DNA of 7,943 nt from JAAGZL01 sp964628835. Its GTDB lineage: Bacteria; Pseudomonadota; Gammaproteobacteria; Chromatiales; Chromatiaceae. The notes beneath the pieces are model-generated. The model was not told where the DNA came from. It saw only the letters and a list, made by a program, of their open reading frames with translations, and ran no database searches. The stretch covers positions 1 to 7,943 of the forward strand of contig CAZVME010000108.1 in the NCBI GenBank assembly GCA_964628835.1, given 5' to 3'. Positions 1 through 5,469 of this stretch are shown piece after piece; position 1 is the stretch's first letter; each line of letters begins with the position of its first letter. Made by a program: the position numbers and the translations under genes.

Positions 1-378
1 ATGACTCTACGGCGATGATAGCCGCTGCTGTATCTTCTGCATCACTCGCTACCGCCCCTAATTCCGAATCTGCAGACGGCATCGCCTACTGGGGACTACC
101 GGCCTTCGCGTTCGCTCTCCATGGCCGGCAGCGTAAGGGAGCATTAAATTGGGCCTTGATGGGGCCCACTTCTCTTGCAACTTGAATTCACCTTGTCAAA
201 GATCGAGTGAAAAAGGTGGACTTGTATGTCACGTTTTGTATTACGAGATCGAAGATACACTCTCTGGGCTACTGGTAGCGCTGCCACCCAATGACATACC
301 CGGGTACGGCAGGAAACCTTCTCTATATCGGTCGGCCACTTAAGCGTTATGCGCAAAAACCAAATGAGGTCCTTTATA
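1..378. other. Region with no recognisable gene at the left edge
   Basis: I recognise no gene in this stretch. A plus-strand frame is open from base 3 to a TGA at 183-185; it is alanine-rich, with a hydrophobic stretch followed by basic residues (GLPAFAFALHGRQRKG). On the minus strand an ATG at 82-80 opens an acidic, alanine-rich frame that runs off the left edge. At most one of these can be real, and both are too short to judge. Bases 186-348 are broken by stops and match nothing I know. A short motif, GCGTTATGC (345-353), resembles the end of an integron attC site but lacks the paired box. The ribosome binding site of the next gene lies at 366-369. Confidence 0.4.
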
Positions 379-837
379 ATGTTAAAGAAATTAACTCTGG
401 CTCTTGCTACTTTAGCAATAATGTTTTCACTATCAAGCACTAGCCTGATGGCACAGGGCGATAATTCTCCTGCAGGAGAGGGTCAGCAAAAAAAACAATC
501 ACCATTCTTGATCACAGTAGGACTTCCACACCTTACAAAATCATTAATGCAACAATGGGACAATCCTGCATTGAACCTCACGGATGACCAAAAGCCTCCA
601 TTGCTTGTTATCAGAAAAGAGACTCTTACAGGTGCCAAAAAGCTTGCCCCGCAAATTGCCTCACTTCAGAAACAGGTGACAGAGGGTATCCTTATTGGAA
701 AAACTCCCGATGAGCTACATTCTATTGTAGAGACCATCTCTAATTTAAAGGCTGAGGCAACTATGCTTCACCTTAAATGCATCTCCAACACAAGCAAGAT
801 CTTGAATAAACAGCAACTTGCTATGCTATTAAAATAG
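379..837 (+). CDS. Small exported LTxxQ-motif protein, Spy/CpxP-like
   Basis: Probable periplasmic protein of 152 residues. A Sec signal peptide is clear: MLKK, a hydrophobic core (residues 5-18), then a cleavage site near SLMA-Q (after A25). The mature part starts with a flexible Gly/Gln/Lys segment and then appears largely helical. It carries an LTDDQ motif at 67-71 and a second, LNKQQ, at 142-146 next to the C-terminus. Paired LTxxQ motifs around a long helical middle are typical of the Spy/CpxP group of periplasmic chaperones and metal or envelope-stress proteins. A single cysteine sits in an HLKC segment. The start at 379 is preferred over the in-frame ATGs at 349 and 364 because TGAGG (365-369) lies 9 nt upstream and the signal peptide then begins correctly. 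The gene stands alone, has more A/T-ending codons than sdh and metH, and may be acquired. The exact role cannot be read from the sequence. Confidence 0.72.
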   Translation: MLKKLTLALATLAIMFSLSSTSLMAQGDNSPAGEGQQKKQSPFLITVGLPHLTKSLMQQWDNPALNLTDDQKPPLLVIRKETLTGAKKLAPQIASLQKQVTEGILIGKTPDELHSIVETISNLKAEATMLHLKCISNTSKILNKQQLAMLLK

Positions 838-856
838 AGGCTCTTCCCCAAATAAA

Positions 857-946
857 GGGGTCAGTGTAAAAACTCGCATTAAAAAGATGGCCTAAGCCTA
901 GGACTGAATGTGAAGAGGGGGTGGAGTTTTTACACTGAACCGCCCC
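857..946. repeat. Long inverted repeat, REP-like element 1
   Basis: Two perfect 15-nt arms, TCAGTGTAAAAACTC (861-875) and its reverse complement GAGTTTTTACACTGA (924-938), enclose 48 nt. GGGG (857-860) and CCCC (943-946) extend the pairing after a 4-nt bulge (939-942). The left side starts AAAGGGGTC. Just before it, CCCC (846-849) and GGGG (857-860) could form a competing small hairpin. No T-run follows, so this is a poor terminator. The form resembles repeats linked to IS200/REP-associated tyrosine transposases or a short non-autonomous element; that link is inference, since no transposase is present in the window. Confidence 0.7.
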
Positions 947-1047
947 GGGTTTACCGGTTAGTTCATAAAATTCAGGACGAAGAACTCGTTGTGTTGGTTG
1001 TCAAAGTTGGTCATCGCTCCCAGGGTTACAAAAGCAGCTCAAAATAA
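946..1047 (+). pseudogene. 3' remnant of a RelE/ParE-type toxin gene
   Basis: The frame from CGG at 946 to TAA at 1045 reads RVYRLVHKIQDEELVVLVVK, then VGHR and a short tail ending SSSK. This matches the C-terminal third of RelE-family mRNA interferases: the 'YRLVY.I.DE.LVVLVV.VGHR' block, with the basic residue after VGH and a later tyrosine in the places where the family keeps catalytic residues. Nothing upstream resembles the first two thirds of a RelE protein, and no antitoxin gene is present. Upstream of 946 the frame runs straight into the right arm of the inverted repeat (924-946), so the gene appears cut at that element. The tail after VGHR (SQGYKSSSK) departs from the usual REVYR. 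It is almost certainly non-functional. Confidence 0.72.
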
Positions 1048-1135
1048 TAGGGGACCACGATGTTAATGGTAAATCTGGACGCCCTATAATAAACAATGAA
1101 ACTGGGATAAAAGATTTGTTCTGCGATGGATAAGT
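1048..1135. other. Spacer between two gene remnants
   Basis: Between the relE-like stop and the hemE remnant is about 90 nt that I cannot assign. It contains a TATAAT (1085-1090) without a convincing -35 partner and only micro-frames of under 10 codons. It is probably further decayed sequence. Confidence 0.35.
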
Positions 1136-1296
1136 GGAAACCGTGGTCTGCTCCCTATCGAAGAGGTGGGCCGTTTGCTCAACAGCTACGGACATGGGCA
1201 GGGGCATGTGTTCAACCTGGGCCACGGCATTCACCCCAACGTTCTGGCGTTATGATAGATGCGATACACGAACTGAGTGTTCCCTATCACAAGTAG
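1136..1296 (+). pseudogene. hemE: 3' remnant of hemE (uroporphyrinogen decarboxylase), frameshifted
   Basis: From about 1157 the frame reads IEEVGRLLNSYG, then GQGHVFNLGHGIHPNV, which is the conserved C-terminal block of uroporphyrinogen decarboxylase (the heme pathway step from uroporphyrinogen III to coproporphyrinogen III). After V (1241-1243) this frame soon meets TGA (1253-1255). The next frame then supplies the rest of the HemE tail, VMIDAIHELSVPYHK, from 1249 to the TAG at 1294-1296. Intact proteins have about six residues (PPEHAG in E. coli) between these two parts; here 5 nt remain, a net loss of roughly 13 nt that breaks the frame. SGN at about 1130-1138 may be a trace of the QGN motif, again with sequence missing after it. 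The first nine tenths of the gene are absent. An intact hemE presumably lies elsewhere. Confidence 0.8.
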
Positions 1297-1313
1297 CTGC
1301 TGATGCGAGCGAT

Positions 1314-1349
1314 AAAAGCGGGCGTTCCGATTTCAGAACGCCCGCTTTT
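1314..1349. terminator. Strong two-way Rho-independent terminator
   Basis: A perfect 14-bp stem pairs AAAAGCGGGCGTTC (1314-1327) with GAACGCCCGCTTTT (1336-1349) around an 8-nt loop. On the plus strand it is followed by GTTTTG; on the minus strand the stem itself ends in TTTT. It lies between the hemE remnant (+) and the end of the sdh operon (-, stop at 1364), so it probably ended both transcripts and now mainly serves the sdh operon. Confidence 0.9.
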
Positions 1350-1363
1350 GTTTTGTGTGGTAG

Positions 1364-2239
1364 TTAAAGTCGGATATTCACCGGCACCCCGTGGTACTGC
1401 AACATCATATCCTGTGCCGTCATGCCGCAGGCCAACCCCACCAGTTCCGGCAGAAACAGCACTGGTAGCTGAAAGTTCTTGCCGGTCTGGGCCAGGGCCT
1501 TGGCCTGAGAACCATCCATGCTCTTGAAACAGAGTGGGCAGGAGGTCACCAGCAGGTCCACATCCTTGGTATGGGCACCGGTCAGAACGTTGCTGGTCAT
1601 GCTCATGTTGAGCTCATTGTTGGGCCATGCCAGGTGATAGCCGCAGCAGTCATCTTTGGTGGCGTAATCCACTATCTCCACCCCCAGCACTCGCAGAATA
1701 TCTTCCAGCGAGGTGGGGTTGTTGGAGGATTCATAGCCCTGGATGTTGGCCGGATTGCGGGTATGACAGCCATAGTATGAGGCCACGCGCAATCCATTCA
1801 GCGGATTGGTAACGGTCTGCTTGAGCTTCTCCAGCCCCACATCCTGGGCGATAACCCACAGGGTGTGGGTGAGTTTGCATTCGCCCTTATACTCCAGGCC
1901 CTGTTCGGCCAGGATCTCGTTTACCTGCTGGTGAATCTCCGGGTCTTCCGCCATGCGGTTCTTGGCGTTGGAGATCACGTTGTAGCAGGTGGAGCAGGGG
2001 GTGTATAGCGGCAGCCCCATGGCTTCGGCGTGGGCCATGTTCTTGGCGTTGACCGCCAGTGAAGTGAGCTCGGAGCGCTCTTCGATCACGCCCGAGCCAC
2101 AGCACACCGCGTCCTCGATCAGGTGTAGCTCCACATCGATCTTGGCAAACACATCCCGCAGGATGTCGAAGAAGCGGGCGTCCGCCCCCTGAAAGCAGCA
2201 GCCGGAGTAGAATCCATAGTGTAGTTTGTTATCGCTCAT
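1364..2239 (-). CDS. CCG-domain protein, SdhE-type subunit of succinate dehydrogenase / fumarate reductase
   Basis: A 291-residue protein with two CCG domains of the heterodisulfide reductase subunit B (HdrB) type. Domain 1 has C14 (next to C15), C46-C47, C82 and C85; domain 2 has C158, C198-C199, C234 and C237. The spacings are C-x31-CC-x34-CxxC and C-x39-CC-x34-CxxC. In HdrB and type E SdhE proteins such motifs bind iron-sulfur clusters and, in some members, zinc. The C-terminal LPVLFLPELVGLACG is the usual HdrB-family ending. There are no membrane helices. In type E enzymes this subunit replaces the cytochrome b anchor and passes electrons between SdhB and quinone, probably held to the membrane by amphipathic segments. 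ATG at 2239 overlaps the sdhB stop by 4 nt (ATGA), indicating translational coupling. It could otherwise be a thiol:fumarate-reductase-like subunit, but the operon favours a quinone-linked enzyme. The name SdhE is also used for an unrelated flavinylation factor, so I give no symbol. Confidence 0.9.
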   Translation of the reverse strand: MSDNKLHYGFYSGCCFQGADARFFDILRDVFAKIDVELHLIEDAVCCGSGVIEERSELTSLAVNAKNMAHAEAMGLPLYTPCSTCYNVISNAKNRMAEDPEIHQQVNEILAEQGLEYKGECKLTHTLWVIAQDVGLEKLKQTVTNPLNGLRVASYYGCHTRNPANIQGYESSNNPTSLEDILRVLGVEIVDYATKDDCCGYHLAWPNNELNMSMTSNVLTGAHTKDVDLLVTSCPLCFKSMDGSQAKALAQTGKNFQLPVLFLPELVGLACGMTAQDMMLQYHGVPVNIRL

Positions 2240-3246
2240 GTCTTGTTTTCCCCACTGGCTTCCAGCTGTTTGACTCGGTCATAGATTTTTTGGGTACTGC
2301 TCTGGCCTTCCAGGGTGCAGACCTGGCGTTCCGGCTCGATGCCGTGTTTCTTTAGAAAGTTGTCTGCCGCCTCCACTGCGGCCCAACCCTTGGGTCCGTT
2401 GACGATCACCGGGAGCATGGGTTTGTTAACCTGGCCAAAGCGGGCCACGTCATCGGTGTAGGCCTTGGCGCGGCGTGAGCCCTTGGTGTCGTGGATGCCG
2501 TCATCGATGGACATCTTGCGCAGGCGCTGGATGGAGAGCGCCGGGCGGGTATCCTTGGGGCAGACGTTGATACATTTGCGACACTGGGCGCAGGACCAGA
2601 GCCCCTGATCTACCGCCGCCTGCATGCGTTCGCCTTTGAAGTCATCCCGTGCATCGGCGGAGAAACGATAGGCCTTGCCCAGTGTCAGGGGGCCGGCGTA
2701 GCTGCGATCTGCGCCCACTGCGGAGCAGGCGGAGTAGCAGGAGCCACAGAGGATGCAGTCAGTCACGTAGTCGAAGCGCGAGAACTCCTGCTTCGACATC
2801 AGCGATTCCTGCTCCAGGGTTTGCGGTATCCGCTCCCTGTTATCCACTATATATGGATGCATCTTGGAGAGCTTTTCGATTACCGGGTCCAGATCCACCA
2901 CCAGGTCCCGCAGCATGGGCATGTGTTTCAGCGGCTGGATGACCAGGGACTCCTGTTTGAAATCCTCCAGAATCGGTAACAGCTGGGTGCTGCAAGCCAG
3001 TACCGGCTTGTTGTTTATGCGTACCGAACATGAGCCACAGATCTTGGAGCGGCAGAAGGAGCGGAAGGTGAGGGAGGCGTCCTGGGTGTTCTTGATCAGG
3101 CGCAGGGCCTCCAGCACCGTCATTCCGGTCTCTACATTGATCTTGAAGTTGTCAAAGTAGGGTGATTTGTCGCGACCTGGGGTAAAACGCTGGATGCGTA
3201 TATTGGCCAGAATTGATTTGCGATCGGGGGATATTTTTTCAGTCAT
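2236..3246 (-). CDS. sdhB: Succinate dehydrogenase / fumarate reductase iron-sulfur subunit (type E)
   Basis: A 336-residue electron-transfer subunit linking SdhA to the CCG protein. The N-terminal ferredoxin domain has C65, C70, C73 and C85 for [2Fe-2S] (FCRSKICGSC...LAC). The C-terminal domain has C164-x2-C167-x2-C170-x3-C174 for [4Fe-4S] and C219-x2-C222-x2-C225-x3-C229-P. In classical E. coli-type enzymes the residue at C222 is not cysteine and the third cluster is [3Fe-4S]. A cysteine there is typical of type E enzymes, and in E. coli FrdB a valine-to-cysteine change at this place is known to yield [4Fe-4S]. About 90 residues follow the last motif, longer than the roughly 235-240-residue classical SdhB, as in other type E proteins. 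ATG at 3246 is 1 nt after the sdhA stop (3250-3248); an in-frame ATG at 3324 would overlap sdhA by 77 nt and adds no conserved residues. Translation is probably coupled to sdhA, since no strong ribosome site is visible. Confidence 0.93.
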   Translation of the reverse strand: MTEKISPDRKSILANIRIQRFTPGRDKSPYFDNFKINVETGMTVLEALRLIKNTQDASLTFRSFCRSKICGSCSVRINNKPVLACSTQLLPILEDFKQESLVIQPLKHMPMLRDLVVDLDPVIEKLSKMHPYIVDNRERIPQTLEQESLMSKQEFSRFDYVTDCILCGSCYSACSAVGADRSYAGPLTLGKAYRFSADARDDFKGERMQAAVDQGLWSCAQCRKCINVCPKDTRPALSIQRLRKMSIDDGIHDTKGSRRAKAYTDDVARFGQVNKPMLPVIVNGPKGWAAVEAADNFLKKHGIEPERQVCTLEGQSSTQKIYDRVKQLEASGENKT

Positions 3247-3247
3247 G

Positions 3248-4939
3248 TCAGTAAGTCCGGGCTTCTGGTTCGAATTCGGTAATGGTGACGGGATCAAAAT
3301 CAAGTTTTGGGCTGCCATCTTCACTCTGGGTCGCTATGGTGTGATGTAACCAGTTACTGTCGTCGCGCTGGGGGTGGTCTTCACGCCAGTGGGCGCCACG
3401 GGATTCGGTGCGCGCCAGGGCTCCGGTGGTGATCACCTGGGCCAGATCCAGCATGTTCTTCAGTTCCAGTGCTGCCACCAGTGCGGTATTGAACTGCTTG
3501 GTCTTGTCTTTCACCCGCATCTGCTTGAACTTCACCTGCAACTCAAACAGCTCTGCCTCTGCCTCCTGCAGATCCGTGCCATTGCGATAGACCCCCACCT
3601 TGTCTGCCATTAGTCGGCCCATGGCGCGGCGGATATCCGGGATGGTTATGTCGCTGTCGCCCTCCAGCATGTTGGCGATCATCTTTTCGTCCTTCTGCGC
3701 CCGCTCCTCTGTCACCGGTGCAAACTGGCTGCTCTTGGCGTATTCCAGGGCGTGGCGTCCGGCGCGTCGGCCGAATACCAGGATATCCAGTAGGGAGTTG
3801 CCACCCAGGCGGTTGGCACCGTGTACCGATACGCAGCCGGACTCACCAGCGGCGTAGATTCCCTTTATGGGAGTCTGGCCGTTGAGGTCGGTGTGGATGC
3901 CGCCCATGGAGTAGTGGGCAGTTGGTTTGATGGGGATGTACTCCTTGATGGGGTCCACCCCTTCAAACTCGATGCAGAGTTCGCGGATCTGTGGCAGGCG
4001 TTCCATGATGCGCTCTGCGCCCAGATGGGTCAGATCCAGGAACACTTCGCCCTCAGGTCCGCCCCTGCCTTCGCGTACCTCGGTCTCAATGGAGCGGGAT
4101 ACCAGGTCACGCGGACCTAGTTCCATCTTTTCCGGGGCGTAGCGGCTCATGAAGCGTTCACCCAGGCCGTTCAGCAGGTAGCCGCCTTCACCGCGCGCAC
4201 CCTCGGATACCAGGATGCCGGTGCGGCGCAGGCCGGTGGGGTGAAACTGTACGAACTCCATATCTTTGATCGGCAGCCCGGCCCGGTAGGCCAGGGCGGT
4301 GCCGTCGCCGGTGTTGCCAAGGGCGTTGGAGGTGCGGGTCCAGTAGATGCGCCCATGACCGCCGGTGGCCAGGATTACCGATTTGGCCTGGATGGTGTGT
4401 ACCCGTCCGGTCTGGATATCCATGGCGGTGACACCCTGGCAGCGCTCTCCGTCATGCAGTAGGGAGAGCACCAGCCACTCGTTGAGAAAATTCACCCCAT
4501 GCCGTATTCCCTGTTCATACAGGGTGTGCAGCATTACATGCCCCACCTTGTCGGCAGAGAAGCAGGCGCGGGGTTTGGATGCGCCGCCAAAGGGGCGCTG
4601 GGCGATCTTGCCTTCATCGGTACGGGAGAAGGGGCAGCCCCAGTGCTCCATCTCGCGCACCACCATGGGTGCCTCTGCGGTCATGATCTCGGCGGCGTCC
4701 TGGTCGGCCAGGTAGTCCGAACCCTTGATGGTGTCGAACCAGTGGTCTCTTACGGTATCGCTGGGATCCAGGTTGGCCAGGGCTGCATTAACCCCCCCTT
4801 GGGCTGCGCCGGTGTGGGAACGGGTGGGGTAGACCTTGGTCAGAACCCCAACCTGCAGGTTCTCCTCCATGCGAGATTCAAGTGCGGCGTAGAGGCCGGC
4901 GCCGCCGGACCCGATGATCAGGATGTCGTATGTGAGCAT
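3248..4939 (-). CDS. sdhA: Succinate dehydrogenase / fumarate reductase flavoprotein subunit
   Basis: A 563-residue flavoprotein interconverting succinate and fumarate. It starts with the FAD-binding GSGGAGLYAA (10-19). H42 in RSHTGAAQGG is in the place of the histidine that covalently holds FAD. Active-site residues are all present by comparison with E. coli SdhA: H233 in HPTGL, S245-E246 in SEGARGEGG, R277 in GPRD (the proton-delivery arginine), H342 in PTAHYSMGG and R377 in GANRLGGNS. The capping and C-terminal helical domains are complete. There is no Tat signal, so the enzyme should face the cytoplasm, unlike the exported MfrA of Wolinella. ATG at 4939 is chosen because AGGGA (4951-4947) lies 7 nt upstream and the protein then begins MLTYDILIIGSGG; the in-frame ATG at 4972 adds 11 unconserved residues. 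It is first in the sdhA-sdhB-CCG operon. Sequence alone does not fix the physiological direction of the reaction. Confidence 0.96.
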   Translation of the reverse strand: MLTYDILIIGSGGAGLYAALESRMEENLQVGVLTKVYPTRSHTGAAQGGVNAALANLDPSDTVRDHWFDTIKGSDYLADQDAAEIMTAEAPMVVREMEHWGCPFSRTDEGKIAQRPFGGASKPRACFSADKVGHVMLHTLYEQGIRHGVNFLNEWLVLSLLHDGERCQGVTAMDIQTGRVHTIQAKSVILATGGHGRIYWTRTSNALGNTGDGTALAYRAGLPIKDMEFVQFHPTGLRRTGILVSEGARGEGGYLLNGLGERFMSRYAPEKMELGPRDLVSRSIETEVREGRGGPEGEVFLDLTHLGAERIMERLPQIRELCIEFEGVDPIKEYIPIKPTAHYSMGGIHTDLNGQTPIKGIYAAGESGCVSVHGANRLGGNSLLDILVFGRRAGRHALEYAKSSQFAPVTEERAQKDEKMIANMLEGDSDITIPDIRRAMGRLMADKVGVYRNGTDLQEAEAELFELQVKFKQMRVKDKTKQFNTALVAALELKNMLDLAQVITTGALARTESRGAHWREDHPQRDDSNWLHHTIATQSEDGSPKLDFDPVTITEFEPEARTY

Positions 4940-4991
4940 GTGCAGTTCCCTGTTCTGTATGGGGTGAGGCAATATTGTTTCTGCGAATATT

Positions 4992-5014
4992 CACTATGGA
5001 GCATACCTATAGTG
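4992..5014. promoter_or_regulatory. Palindrome upstream of sdhA, possible operator
   Basis: CACTAT (4992-4997) and ATAGTG (5009-5014) are inverted 6-nt arms around 11 nt, with one more symmetric pair inside. It lies 52 nt upstream of the sdhA ATG and overlaps the best promoter candidate. A two-fold symmetric site in this place is what a dimeric regulator would bind, but I cannot name the regulator. Confidence 0.35.
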
Positions 5015-5085
5015 GTATTAGTGGAAAACCATAAAAAACTTAGAGATGACGTAGTTAAATTTATGACTAAAGAGGTAGGGCGGCA
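4995..5085 (+). pseudogene. Possible N-terminal remnant of a response-regulator receiver domain
   Basis: The plus frame around 5000-5085 reads SIPIVVLVENHKKLRDDVVK, then FMTKEVG. This has the shape of the first strand and helix of a receiver domain: hydrophobic strand, 'LVE-x-H' where an acidic pair normally sits, then 'LRDxVVxFL'. The second acidic residue is asparagine. ATG at 4995 would start this protein only if one base of the following GG were removed (ATG-G-AGC), so the start is out of frame. Nothing after about residue 28 continues as a receiver; the phosphorylated aspartate and the rest are missing. Codons are A+T rich compared with sdhA. The match is short and could be chance. The sequence also overlaps the putative sdh promoter, so it may survive for that reason. 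Confidence 0.38.
5000..5027 (-). promoter_or_regulatory. Weak candidate sigma-70 promoter for the sdh operon
   Basis: On the minus strand TTTCCA (5027-5022) and TATGCT (5005-5000), 16 nt apart, resemble -35 and -10 boxes. Both are imperfect matches. Transcription would begin near 4993 and leave a leader of about 55 nt before the sdhA ATG. This is the best pair I see in the 300 nt upstream of sdhA. Confidence 0.3.
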
Positions 5086-5187
5086 GAAAAAGATACTACT
5101 AAAGGTGTAGTTTTAGGCGGGTTTGCTTACTATACCGGTCCATTTGCGGGGGTGTCTGGTGGAGGATGGGGTGATACAAATGTGTAA
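5071..5187 (+). other. Short glycine-rich open frame, unrecognised
   Basis: A frame open from AGA at 5071 to TAA at 5185-5187 reads RGRAAEKDTTKGVVLGGFAY, then YTGPFAGVSGGGWGDTNV. The middle looks like a short hydrophobic glycine-zipper segment and the codon choice looks protein-like. It has no ATG or other good start and is preceded by a stop (5068-5070), so it is probably the 3' end of a lost gene or chance. I do not recognise the family. Downstream at about 5189-5207 is a weak, interrupted hairpin (CACC...GGTG) followed by TTT, which could be a remnant terminator. Nothing else is visible up to 5236. Confidence 0.25.
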
Positions 5188-5236
5188 CACCGGCCACAAG
5201 GGGTGGTGCTTTACTTGGGGTGTGGTATCTCTGGCG

Positions 5237-5368
5237 TCAGCTATTGACCTCTGATTTGAGCTGATTCACCAAGCCAACCATCTCATTGGCCTGCCCTGGT
5301 CTCCGGTGCGGGCGGCTTCAATGGTTGCATTCAGCGCCAACAGGTTGGTCTGTTCTGCAATGCGGACG
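5237..5368 (-). pseudogene. Collapsed 3' remnant of a methyl-accepting chemotaxis protein gene
   Basis: On the minus strand the frame reads VRIAEQTNLLALNATIEAAR, then TGDQG. This is the hairpin-tip block of chemotaxis receptor signalling domains, the part that contacts CheA and CheW. After GDQG the frame changes and reads ANEMVGLVNQLKSEVNS to a TGA at 5239-5237, which matches the extreme C-terminal tail of such receptors. The roughly 100 or more residues normally between tip and tail are missing, and the junction (around 5289) is out of frame. On the upstream side the coding similarity stops at 5368, exactly where the inverted repeat at 5369-5432 begins; no receptor sequence continues beyond the repeat. 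The gene therefore has a lost 5' part and an internal deletion and cannot make a working receptor. Confidence 0.78.
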
Positions 5369-5432
5369 AAAAAAGGGGACGTAACTATTTTATGAGAATA
5401 TTTCAGTGGATAAATAATTACGCCCCTTTTTT
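5369..5432. repeat. Inverted repeat, REP-like element 2
   Basis: The left arm AAAAAAGGGGACGTAA (5369-5384) plus CTATTT pairs with the right arm TTACGCCCCTTTTTT (5418-5432) preceded by AAATAA, with one bulged base (A at 5379) and one mismatch. The arms are about 20 nt around a loop near 22-27 nt. Its outer AAAAGGGGAC resembles the AAAGGGGTC of the element at 857-946, and both sit on the truncated end of a gene remnant. On either strand the 3' arm ends in a T-tract, so it might also act as a terminator. Confidence 0.65.
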
Positions 5433-5469
5433 GCTGATCAGAACCCCCGCAGTAGCTATACACCATTAC

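Noticed and set aside
340..356. GCGTTATGC motif before the small exported gene, resembling the end of an integron attC site and suggesting a gene cassette
   Set aside because: No paired RYYYAAC box is found in the preceding 200 nt, no attC-like site follows the gene, and no integrase is present.
144..440. Minus-strand open frame of 98 codons and the overlapping plus frame 149-343
   Set aside because: Neither resembles a known protein. The minus frame overlaps the start and signal peptide of the better-supported gene at 379.
1001..1234. Minus-strand open frame of 77 codons across the relE and hemE remnants
   Set aside because: It lies antisense to two recognisable remnants, so it is an accidental opposite-strand frame.
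3247..3324. Upstream ATG at 3324 as the start of sdhB
   Set aside because: It would overlap the end of sdhA by 77 nt and add 26 residues with no conservation. The ATG at 3246 sits 1 nt after the sdhA stop, as expected for coupled genes.
4499..5110. Long plus-strand open frame of about 200 codons opposite sdhA
   Set aside because: Most of it is antisense to the well-supported sdhA coding sequence and looks like its mirror frame. Only its last 30 codons, beyond sdhA, are discussed as a possible receiver remnant.
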